Notes under the pieces: model-generated
Database searches by the model: none
The model's input: only the letters and a program-made list of their open reading frames with translations
What the model was told of the DNA's origin: nothing
Shown: one piece after another, positions 1 to 7,355 of the stretch
Position numbering within the stretch: position 1 is the stretch's first letter
How the letters are laid out: each line of letters starts with the position of its first letter
NCBI GenBank assembly: GCA_040220135.1
Contig: JAVJTT010000020.1
Location: forward strand, 186,001 to 250,000
From: CAJXMH01 sp040220135
GTDB lineage: Bacteria > Bacteroidota > Bacteroidia > Flavobacteriales_E > Vicingaceae
Length of the DNA stretch: 64,000 nucleotides
Direction: 5' to 3'
Translations under genes and position numbers: made by a program

Positions 1-311
1 TATTGGCTGAAAAGCTCAACATTCCCAAAGAAAAATATACCGTTGCCTTTCAATCTCGTTTAGATAAAAAGTGGCTAGAGCCTTTTTCAGACGAAATAGT
101 AGAAGAGCGCGCTAAAAAAGGCGACAAGAAGATTTTAGCTTTTAGTCCGGCTTTTGTGGCAGACTGTTTAGAAACAACGGTTGAGATTGGAATCGAATAC
201 CAAGAAATCTTTGAAGAGCATGGTGGAGAGAAAGTGCAGCTGGTGGAAAGCTTGAATGATCACCCGATTTGGATTGACTGTCTGGAGGACATGGTTAAAG
301 AAAGAAGCTGA
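1..311 (+). CDS. hemH: Ferrochelatase, C-terminal part (5' end outside window)
   Basis: The reading frame is open at the left edge, so only about the last 102 residues are present. Ferrochelatase inserts ferrous iron into protoporphyrin IX, the last step of protoheme synthesis. The visible part holds the family's C-terminal blocks: the FQSRLDKKWLEP segment, the FSPAFVADCLETTVEI segment with its conserved glutamates, and the closing LNDHPIWI block. No terminator follows before the metalloprotease gene 41 bp downstream. The family assignment is firm; catalytic residues in the N-terminal half cannot be checked here. Confidence 0.93.
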   Translation, partial: LAEKLNIPKEKYTVAFQSRLDKKWLEPFSDEIVEERAKKGDKKILAFSPAFVADCLETTVEIGIEYQEIFEEHGGEKVQLVESLNDHPIWIDCLEDMVKERS

Positions 312-352
312 TTCTCAAAACAATTGGACTGTTTTTTACGTAATAATTATGT

Positions 353-1087
353 ATGAATAAGTCTTTTCTCAGTCGTAAAACCAGTATTTTATTTTTGTTA
401 TTCTTACTTGCATTGGTTTGCAGTGGAATGTACTTTGCTGATCATAATTTGATTCAAGGGGAGTTGATTGTAAAGAAAAAGACAACTGAAAAAGCAGACC
501 AAAACCAATCTTTCGAAATGAGTGTACACTACAAGAACATCAAAGATTCAGTTATCCGAAATAGTTTTCAAAAAGTATGGGAAAAGTACGAGGCGCTTCA
601 TCAGTATGAAATTACGCTCGTGCAACAATCCATTGAAGGTTCTACTATGCAGGCGCAGCCTATTATCACGCCCCGTTCCCTTTTTACCGGGGTAAAGCGC
701 TACCGGATCAACATCGGTTATCACGTTCGTGATGAAGAGTCCTTGAAACTTAATAGCCTTTCAGAAGAGGTGTTAACCGGATGGTTTGCTCACGAACTAG
801 GTCACATTATGGATTATCAGCAACACAGTAATTTGCAAATGATTGCTTACGGTTTGAAATATTACTTTTCTGACAAATTCAAAAGAATTGTAGAACATGA
901 TGCCGACTACATTGCCATTGCCAACGGATTTCACCAAGAAATATTAAAGACCAAGAGATTTATTTTGGGAGACGACAGAATTAGTCCAACGTATAAGTCG
1001 AAGATTAGAAAGTTTTACCTTCCGGAAAATCAAGTGATAGTTTGTTCTGAAGACAAAGAGTTGTTGCAGCCCTACTATAACCTCTAA
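353..1087 (+). CDS. Membrane-anchored putative zinc metalloprotease
   Basis: A 244-residue protein with one N-terminal hydrophobic segment (about residues 11-29), probably an uncleaved signal anchor, followed by an extracytoplasmic domain. It carries HELGH at residues 147-151, the zincin HExxH motif, and EHDAD at 181-185, which could supply the third zinc ligand as in gluzincin and M48-like enzymes. I do not recognise the family or a substrate. The final TAA shares four bases with the stop codon of the convergent GH3 gene, so there is no room for a terminator between them. Peptidase activity is inferred from the motif alone. Confidence 0.7.
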   Translation: MNKSFLSRKTSILFLLFLLALVCSGMYFADHNLIQGELIVKKKTTEKADQNQSFEMSVHYKNIKDSVIRNSFQKVWEKYEALHQYEITLVQQSIEGSTMQAQPIITPRSLFTGVKRYRINIGYHVRDEESLKLNSLSEEVLTGWFAHELGHIMDYQQHSNLQMIAYGLKYYFSDKFKRIVEHDADYIAIANGFHQEILKTKRFILGDDRISPTYKSKIRKFYLPENQVIVCSEDKELLQPYYNL

Positions 1088-2601
1088 GTTAAAAACTCCA
1101 AAAGGCTTTCCATTTTTTCTGCCTTCATTACTTTGGGTGTTTTTACCTGACCTCCGGCCTTTTTGTTAGCCTCTAAATAAGACTTGTATTGTTTTTTGCT
1201 AATTACCTTAACCCTTACCTCCTTTAAGGCTTTGCTTCTAGCGACAGCATAATTCTTGTTTTTATTCTTCAAGATGGCATCAAGTTCTTGTGCGGCTTGG
1301 TCCTCAATTAATCTACCATCACAAACCAAAACCCATTGATGAATGTGTTCGTTATTTTGATTTTTGATAGCCCCTACTATAAATTCATTGATGCTTACAT
1401 TAAAATGATTGCCTAACTCCACAATAGCATCGTTCATTTTTTCTTCAGAAAGTTGAGAGCCAACTACATTCAAGAAAAATTTCGTTCTGCCACTTATTTT
1501 TAATTCATAGGGCTCGAGTGAGCTAAATTTAATGGTGTCGCCAATAATGTAACGCCAAGCCCCGGCACAGCTTGAGATGACCAAAACGTATTCTTGCCCC
1601 TTTTCCACTTGATCAATGTTTAAAACTTCGGGCTTTTCTTTGATTTCGCCATGTTCGTCAACCCCTCTTTCGTCAAAAGGAATGAACTCGTAAAAATAGC
1701 CATGTGATAACGCTAAACGCATGCTCATGGTGTTAGGCCTCGCCGTGTAAGAGAAAAAGCCTTCAGAAGCCAAATAGGTGTCTATAATGGTTAAGGGTTT
1801 GTTCGATAGCTTGTCGAAATCCGCGCGGTAAGTTTCATAAGCTACCCCACCACTGGCATAAACCGAAAAGTTAGGCCAAATTTCTTGGATGTATTTCAAC
1901 TTATGCTTTTTCATGACTTCTTGCAACATGAGTAATACCCAAGATGGAATGCCGGCAATTGCCCCGATGTCCCATTGGGGAGCTGCTTCCGCAATCTTAG
2001 CAACTCGATCATCCCAATTGTCAATGGCCGCAATCTCCTTTCCCGGCTGGTAAAAAAAATCGTACCAATCGGGGAATTTGTGCACATTAATACCGCTAAT
2101 CTCTCCTTCTAAATGACCCTGTTTATGCTGACTGAGCTTAGCCGAACTCGAAAGCATTAGAATGTTACTCTCAAATACCTCTTCTGGAAGATTGAAGTTG
2201 GGCAGTTCAGTAACCAATGAAACACCAACCTTCCGCATACTTTGGGAAAGCTCATCCGTTATGGGAATACGTTTTGAGCTACTGCCGGTGGTGCCACTAC
2301 TTAAGGCAAAATAGTCAGGCTTTCCTGGCCAGGTAATATCAGGAAATTTTTGTTGTTGCTCCCACCAAGCTGAAATGTCACTGTAATGATGAATGGGAAC
2401 TTGTTTTTGAAAGGCCTTAATAGGATCCTTTTGCTCTAAAATGTTTGCAAAGCCATAATATTTTCCAAAAGATGTACCCTTGGCTTTTTCAAGCAGTTCT
2501 TTCAGTTGTTTTTCCTGTGCTTTTTCCGCTGAGTCTGTTGATAAGTCTAGTTTTTGACCAATCGCAACTGCTGTTTTTACCAATCCTCCAAATAGTCCCA
2601 T
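1084..2601 (-). CDS. GH3 family acyl-adenylating amide synthetase
   Basis: This 505-residue protein is a bacterial member of the GH3 family, which in plants adenylates small carboxylic acids and joins them to amino acids. Visible landmarks are the ATP-binding SSGTTGSSSKR loop near residue 102, SEGFFSYTA near 282, and the YIIGDTIKF block near 354 that precedes the flexible C-terminal domain. The plant hormone name of the family should not be taken literally here: the bacterial substrate is unknown. It is the last gene of a minus-strand operon, 6 bp after an LpxL-type acyltransferase, which hints at a role in lipid or acyl-amide chemistry. That last point is inference. Confidence 0.88.
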   Translation of the reverse strand: MGLFGGLVKTAVAIGQKLDLSTDSAEKAQEKQLKELLEKAKGTSFGKYYGFANILEQKDPIKAFQKQVPIHHYSDISAWWEQQQKFPDITWPGKPDYFALSSGTTGSSSKRIPITDELSQSMRKVGVSLVTELPNFNLPEEVFESNILMLSSSAKLSQHKQGHLEGEISGINVHKFPDWYDFFYQPGKEIAAIDNWDDRVAKIAEAAPQWDIGAIAGIPSWVLLMLQEVMKKHKLKYIQEIWPNFSVYASGGVAYETYRADFDKLSNKPLTIIDTYLASEGFFSYTARPNTMSMRLALSHGYFYEFIPFDERGVDEHGEIKEKPEVLNIDQVEKGQEYVLVISSCAGAWRYIIGDTIKFSSLEPYELKISGRTKFFLNVVGSQLSEEKMNDAIVELGNHFNVSINEFIVGAIKNQNNEHIHQWVLVCDGRLIEDQAAQELDAILKNKNKNYAVARSKALKEVRVKVISKKQYKSYLEANKKAGGQVKTPKVMKAEKMESLLEFLT

Positions 2602-2607
2602 GCCAGC

Positions 2608-3510
2608 TTACAACAGTAAATTAAGGTCTTCGTTCATGGGCATGTCATCGGGTCGCTTGTGTTTCCACCTTTTGTGGCTCCACAACCAATGTTCCGGCTT
2701 TTGCCGAATTTCTTTCTCCAGCAGTTTGGTATGCGCTTGAGTCACATAACCGTATTCCGTCTTTGAAGCATCTTCGCAGATTAATTGATAGGCTACCTCA
2801 TAATGCCCTCTTTTAATGCGGTGAATGTTTCCAAAAACTACCGCTGCTTTGTATTCTTTAGCAAATTTTTCCGTTCCGTATTGCACGCCGGTTTCTTGGT
2901 CTAAAAAGCTCATCCAATAGGCTTTTTGCGATTTTCTAGGTGATTGGTCAGCCCCAAAAATAATGGTGTATAGATCACCTAGTTTGGAATTAAGCTTTTT
3001 CTTGATCTCATTGATCGGCATCATTTGCAAGCCATACTTTGAACGGCTGCCGCGTACCTTTTGGTCCATGAATTGATTCTTCAAAGGCGTGTAAAGCGCT
3101 AAAGTTTTGTATTCCAAAGCCATGCCAATGGCCACGGCAAAAAGCTCCCAATTGCCGTAATGCCCGCCTGCTAGAATCACCTGCTTGCCTTGATCGTAAA
3201 ATTGATTGATCAGTTCCGGGTTACGTTGTTTCATTCGTTTTTGGGCTTGTTTTTTAGAAATTGAAAAGCCCTTAATTCCCTCCACGATCACATCGCACAA
3301 ATGCTTGTAGAACTCTCTTTCAACCCGCAATACTTCTTCTTTGCTTTTTTTCGGAAAGCTTCGCTCAATGTTTCCACGAACTACTTTGGTGCGGTAGCCG
3401 ACAAGTTTGTATAGTACGAAATAGGTTAAGTCTGACAGCACATACAATGCACCAAAGGGAAGTTTACTAAGCGGTAGTAAAAAAAGATAGTATAAGAGTT
3501 TGGTGCCCAT
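2608..3510 (-). CDS. LpxL/HtrB-type lysophospholipid or lipid A acyltransferase
   Basis: A 300-residue inner-membrane protein of the lipid A biosynthesis acyltransferase family. An N-terminal hydrophobic stretch (residues 5-37) is followed by the catalytic HX4E motif, H117-YGNW-E122, and by the C-terminal lipid-binding region. In lipid A synthesis this family adds a secondary acyl chain on the cytoplasmic face; other members acylate ornithine lipids or lysophospholipids, so the acceptor is left open. Its ATG directly abuts the stop of the upstream Gre-like gene, and the GH3 gene follows after 6 bp, so the three are very likely one transcript. Confidence 0.88.
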   Translation of the reverse strand: MGTKLLYYLFLLPLSKLPFGALYVLSDLTYFVLYKLVGYRTKVVRGNIERSFPKKSKEEVLRVEREFYKHLCDVIVEGIKGFSISKKQAQKRMKQRNPELINQFYDQGKQVILAGGHYGNWELFAVAIGMALEYKTLALYTPLKNQFMDQKVRGSRSKYGLQMMPINEIKKKLNSKLGDLYTIIFGADQSPRKSQKAYWMSFLDQETGVQYGTEKFAKEYKAAVVFGNIHRIKRGHYEVAYQLICEDASKTEYGYVTQAHTKLLEKEIRQKPEHWLWSHKRWKHKRPDDMPMNEDLNLLL

Positions 3511-3954
3511 TTATTGAATGCTTTTGATGTGGTACTCCTCGCCTCTAAAGCTAACTTTATCACCTTCTTTTTTGCCGAGAAAAGCAATTGCCAAGGGAGC
3601 TTGAGCCGAAACCACAAATATAGTTTGATTGTGCAGACTAATACGACCTAAAGCGATGCCAAAAAAGAAACTTTGTTTCTTCGTCTTAACCCATGAACCA
3701 GCTTGAACTACTTGACTCTTTCTTTGCGCAAGGCTTTTAAGTTGATGGATTTGCTTTTGATATTGTCCCAATTGTCCCTCCATTTGATCACGGCTTTGTT
3801 TCATCATTTCACGAGATGTTTCGTGTTTATCTCCCGCTGAGCTTTTGGTCTCTGCCGACATGGCGCTCTGAACTTCCTTGATCGCAGCTTGGCATTCGTT
3901 TATTTTCTGTTCCAGTAGAAAGTGCAGATGATTGAGAATATCTTTTTTTGTCAC
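3511..3954 (-). CDS. GreA/GreB-like transcription factor homologue
   Basis: A 147-residue protein with an N-terminal helical coiled coil (about residues 1-80) and a C-terminal small domain (about 85-147) that fits the GreA/GreB FKBP-like domain, ending in the typical pattern of APLAIAFLGKKEGD then a strand with GEEYHI. Canonical GreA carries acidic residues at the coiled-coil tip that reactivate backtracked RNA polymerase; here the corresponding turn reads AGDKHETSREMM, so acidic residues are kept in a different context. It may be a Gre paralogue with altered activity. It heads the operon with the acyltransferase and GH3 genes. Confidence 0.72.
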   Translation of the reverse strand: MTKKDILNHLHFLLEQKINECQAAIKEVQSAMSAETKSSAGDKHETSREMMKQSRDQMEGQLGQYQKQIHQLKSLAQRKSQVVQAGSWVKTKKQSFFFGIALGRISLHNQTIFVVSAQAPLAIAFLGKKEGDKVSFRGEEYHIKSIQ

Positions 3955-3990
3955 TTTGAGAAATTATAGGTTTAAGCGAACACGCATTTG

Positions 3991-3998
3991 TACTTTTG
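3991..3998 (+). promoter_or_regulatory. Bacteroidota -7 promoter element (TACTTTTG), pabB
   Basis: The sequence matches TAnnTTTG exactly. A TTTA that may serve as -33 element lies at 3971-3974, 16 bp upstream. The box ends only 4 nt before the GTG at 4003, so the transcript should begin at or next to that codon; the upstream TTG candidate at 3988 would lie before the transcript. Confidence 0.6.
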
Positions 3999-4002
3999 TT
4001 TG

Positions 4003-5292
4003 GTGGAGAAAGTTAAGGAAATACCAATCGACAAGCAGTTGGACCTCTTGCCCCAATTGATCGATTTTAGTAGATCGTTTGAGCACTTTAGCATATTGAC
4101 TTCCAACCAATATCCCGACCCTTATGGAAGGTATGAGTTACTTGCTGCTTTTGGTGGCTATCGATTATTTTCGTTTCCTGATAAGGCTTTTGATAATTTG
4201 AAGCAAGTTCATCAAGAAACACCCACCTGGTTGTTTGGCCATTTGGGCTACGAATTGAAAGACCAAATAGAGGATCTTAGTAGTCGGCATAAAGCCAATT
4301 TTGATTTTGGTGAAATGGCTTTTTTTGAACCGGCTTATTTGGTGCTGCAAGCAAGAGGAGGTGAAAAGCTGGAGTTGTATTGCAATTTTGAGGTTGATCC
4401 ACAGCCTCTCTTAAAATGGTCGGAGAATTTCGGTCAGGCAGTGACCTTTACCTTCGAAGCTATTCCTAAAATGAAGCCGCTAATGAGTAAAGCGGAGTAC
4501 TTAGAAACCTTGGAGGAGCTTAAAGCTGAGATTCAATACGGAAACGTTTATGAGTTAAATTACTGCCAATCTTTTCAGGCTGAAAAGGTAGAACTTGATC
4601 CCTATGCACTTTTCCATCAACTCAATCAGCGTTCACCCATGCCCTTCGCTTGTTTTTACAAAAAACAAGATGATTTTTTAATTGGGGCTTCACCGGAGCG
4701 TTACCTCTGCAAAAGAGAAGAGCAGTTATACTCTCAACCCATTAAAGGAACTTACCCTAGGGGGAAAACAGAGGCAGAAGATGAAAGGCTAAAACAGGAG
4801 TTAAAAGCTGATCTGAAAGAGCAAACCGAAAATGTGATGATCGTTGACCTAGTGCGCAATGACCTTTCAAGAACGGCGGCTAAAAGCTCCGTAAAAGTAG
4901 AAGAACTGTTTGGTGTGTATACCTTTCCACAAGTGCACCAATTAATCTCTACAGTGAGCAGTAAGTTGAAAGAAGGAATTCACTTTACAGATGCCTTGAA
5001 AAATTCATTTCCCATGGGATCCATGACCGGTGCACCAAAGGTCTCTGCCATGAAACTGATCGATAAGAACGAAGCAAGTCGCCGTGAGTTGTATTCCGGC
5101 TCGGTTGGTTACATAGACCCCTATGGAAGTTTTGATTTCAATGTGGTGATTCGAAGTCTGTTTTATCAAGCTCAGCGAAAATTTTTATCGGTAAGCGTAG
5201 GAGGTGCGATTACAGACCAATCGGTGCCTGAAAAAGAATACCAAGAATGCCTTTTGAAAGCAAAGGCTATCTTTGAGCAACAGAAGTCTTAA
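4003..5292 (+). CDS. pabB: Aminodeoxychorismate synthase component I
   Basis: A chorismate-binding enzyme that aminates chorismate to 4-amino-4-deoxychorismate for folate synthesis. The C-terminal two thirds is the chorismate-binding domain with QSF, GASPERYL, the block DLVRNDLSR, and GSMTGAPK. The PIKGT motif (lysine near residue 248) is typical of PabB, where that lysine replaces the PIAGT of anthranilate synthase. There is no glutamine amidotransferase domain, so PabA must be encoded elsewhere. I chose the GTG start because a strong -7 promoter box ends 4 nt upstream. The gene is followed by tilS after 3 bp. Confidence 0.88.
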   Translation: MEKVKEIPIDKQLDLLPQLIDFSRSFEHFSILTSNQYPDPYGRYELLAAFGGYRLFSFPDKAFDNLKQVHQETPTWLFGHLGYELKDQIEDLSSRHKANFDFGEMAFFEPAYLVLQARGGEKLELYCNFEVDPQPLLKWSENFGQAVTFTFEAIPKMKPLMSKAEYLETLEELKAEIQYGNVYELNYCQSFQAEKVELDPYALFHQLNQRSPMPFACFYKKQDDFLIGASPERYLCKREEQLYSQPIKGTYPRGKTEAEDERLKQELKADLKEQTENVMIVDLVRNDLSRTAAKSSVKVEELFGVYTFPQVHQLISTVSSKLKEGIHFTDALKNSFPMGSMTGAPKVSAMKLIDKNEASRRELYSGSVGYIDPYGSFDFNVVIRSLFYQAQRKFLSVSVGGAITDQSVPEKEYQECLLKAKAIFEQQKS

Positions 5293-5295
5293 GCT

Positions 5296-6615
5296 ATGCT
5301 TGAAGAGATCTTAGATAATTTAAAAAAGGATTTTAAAAAAATTGGAAAGGTAAAACTTCTCTTGGCCGTTAGTGGAGGGGTAGACAGCATGCTGCTTTGG
5401 TATTTGCTTCACAAACTAGAGTTTGATTATGCCGTTTCACACGTCAATTTTCAACTAAGGGGCGAGGCTTCAGAAGCCGATGAAGCATTGATCCAAGAGC
5501 TTGCAAGGAAGCGTCAAACGGAGCTTTTTGTGAAGCATGCAGAAACCAAAACCTTATCAAAAAAGTGGTCGCTTTCAACCCAAGAAACCGCTAGAAAAAT
5601 TCGCTACGATTTCTTTGATGAGATAATGAAAGAACAAGGGTTTACTCATTTGCTTACTGCGCATCATTTAGATGATAGTATTGAAACTTTTTTTATCAAT
5701 TTAAATCGAGGTACGGGACTTAAAGGCTTAAGTGGAATAGGGGAGCACCCAACCATTCTAAGGCCTTTATTAAAGTTGACTAAAGAAGAAATTCGAGCCT
5801 TGGCAGAGCAAGCTGAAATTGACTTTCGAGAAGACGCTTCCAATGCAGAAACCACCTATTTACGGAACTTTTTTAGGCTTCAAATTTTACCTCAGTGGAA
5901 AGAGCGAAACCCGCAATTCAAACAGACCATGCGGGAGAATATGAGTCGTTTGGAAGAAGCACAAAGTGCCTTGAAAAAAGTAATAGATAAAGACTTAGAA
6001 AAACTATGGCCGGACTTTGAAAAAGGCCTTATTCCCTATCAAAAGATAGATCAATTGCAGTTCCCAAAGTTGAGTTTGGGAGAGTTGCTAAGCCCCTTGG
6101 GTTTTAATTTCGATCAAATTGAAAATGTACTTTCTATCTACCGTTCAGCAAGGCCTGGCAAAATATTTGAATCAGAATCGCATCTGATGAATTTAGACCG
6201 AGAGCAAGTCTTCGTAGTAGCGCGACATCAAGCTAAACCCACAGAACAAATTCAGCTGCATCAATCTAATTTTTTTCAAGAAACACCCTGCTACATAGCC
6301 CTATCAGAAGAAGAGAACCAAGCGCTTAAGTTAAAAGTGGATGGTCGCTATTTTCTAGATTTTGAGGAGTTAGAGTGGCCTTTAGTACTTAGGAAATGGA
6401 AAAATGGCGATCGTATAAAGCCATTAGGAATGAACGGTAGCAAAATGGTGAGCGACATTTTGATCGATGCCAAAGTGCCACAGATTAAAAAGGAAGAAGT
6501 GTGGCTTTTGGAGTCCGGAGAAAACATCTGTGCTATTTTAGGGTTTGGCATTAGTGAGTTATTTAAAGTGAAACCCAAAACCAAAAAGGTACTAGCCATC
6601 AAATGGAAGCGATAA
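5296..6615 (+). CDS. tilS: tRNA(Ile)-lysidine synthase
   Basis: TilS attaches lysine to C34 of the tRNA-Ile that reads AUA, changing its amino acid and codon identity. The 439-residue protein has the PP-loop SGGVDS at residues 26-31, the downstream TAHHLDDSIETFF and NRGTGLKGL blocks of the N-terminal ATPase domain, the middle helical region, and a C-terminal domain with RKWKNGDRIKPLGM that contacts the tRNA. Length and order are normal. It lies 3 bp after pabB and overlaps the start of the next gene by 13 bp, so translation is probably coupled. Confidence 0.95.
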   Translation: MLEEILDNLKKDFKKIGKVKLLLAVSGGVDSMLLWYLLHKLEFDYAVSHVNFQLRGEASEADEALIQELARKRQTELFVKHAETKTLSKKWSLSTQETARKIRYDFFDEIMKEQGFTHLLTAHHLDDSIETFFINLNRGTGLKGLSGIGEHPTILRPLLKLTKEEIRALAEQAEIDFREDASNAETTYLRNFFRLQILPQWKERNPQFKQTMRENMSRLEEAQSALKKVIDKDLEKLWPDFEKGLIPYQKIDQLQFPKLSLGELLSPLGFNFDQIENVLSIYRSARPGKIFESESHLMNLDREQVFVVARHQAKPTEQIQLHQSNFFQETPCYIALSEEENQALKLKVDGRYFLDFEELEWPLVLRKWKNGDRIKPLGMNGSKMVSDILIDAKVPQIKKEEVWLLESGENICAILGFGISELFKVKPKTKKVLAIKWKR

Positions 6616-7316
6616 AGAAACGACAAGCTGAACGCTTGTACATGATCTTAGGAGCCTTGTTTATTGCTTCACTAGTAGCAGGGAATTTGATCTTTCAAAA
6701 GTTTTTTCACTGGCGTTTGTTCGATTGGTACACCTTTGAAATCTCAGTGGGCATTTTACCTTACCCCATCACCTTTCTTATTACCGATATTATTTCCGAG
6801 ATCTACGGAAAGAAAAAAGCCAATCAAGTGGTGATCTCAGGTCTTTTCGCCACGGTTTTCGTTTTGGGAATTGTTTGGCTTTCTAATCTAGTGCCAGCCA
6901 CTTCTTGGTCGCCAATCAACGATGAAATATTTAACAAAGTTTTTGGATTGACCGGAGTGGCCGTTTCAGCCTCTATGATTGCCTATTTATTGGCGCAACT
7001 CATCGACATTCGAATCTACCATTTTTGGAAAAACTTAACCCAGGGAAAACACCTTTGGTTGCGAAATAATGCCTCAACCATGACCTCACAATTTGTCGAC
7101 ACAGCTTCTGTCTTACTACTACTATGCGCCTTTGGGGCAATTGAATGGAGCCGGTTTTCAAACTTGCTGCTCAATGGTTTTCTCTTTAAGGTGCTTGTTG
7201 CAGCACTCGATACGCCTCTTCTTTACCTTTTTGTTGGCCTTATTAAAAAGCATTTCAATTTATCAGTTAATCAGGAGTTGAGAGCTCAACTGGAATTTAC
7301 ACCAACAGACAAATAA
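6603..7316 (+). CDS. yhhQ: Queuosine precursor transporter, YhhQ/VUT family
   Basis: A 237-residue integral membrane protein with about six hydrophobic helices. The conserved blocks ISVGILPYPITFLITDIISE and LRNNASTMTSQFVDTASV mark the YhhQ family, which imports the 7-deazaguanine precursors preQ0/preQ1 for queuosine in tRNA. It starts inside the 3' end of tilS, so this small operon links folate synthesis with two tRNA-modification functions. Substrate choice between preQ0 and preQ1 cannot be told from sequence. Confidence 0.9.
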   Translation: MEAIKKRQAERLYMILGALFIASLVAGNLIFQKFFHWRLFDWYTFEISVGILPYPITFLITDIISEIYGKKKANQVVISGLFATVFVLGIVWLSNLVPATSWSPINDEIFNKVFGLTGVAVSASMIAYLLAQLIDIRIYHFWKNLTQGKHLWLRNNASTMTSQFVDTASVLLLLCAFGAIEWSRFSNLLLNGFLFKVLVAALDTPLLYLFVGLIKKHFNLSVNQELRAQLEFTPTDK

Positions 7317-7319
7317 TAT

Positions 7320-7327
7320 TAACTTTG
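7320..7327 (+). promoter_or_regulatory. Bacteroidota -7 promoter element (TAACTTTG), dsbD
   Basis: Exact TAnnTTTG match in the 39-bp gap between yhhQ and dsbD, with a TTTA at 7296-7299 as possible -33 element (20-bp spacing). It predicts a leader of about 25 nt before the dsbD ATG. Confidence 0.6.
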
Positions 7328-7355
7328 AGAGCTTGTTGATAAAATCCATCACACT

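Noticed and set aside
1084..2601. Reading the GH3 gene as an auxin-response gene
   Set aside because: The name comes from plant members; the bacterial family has no shown link to auxin.
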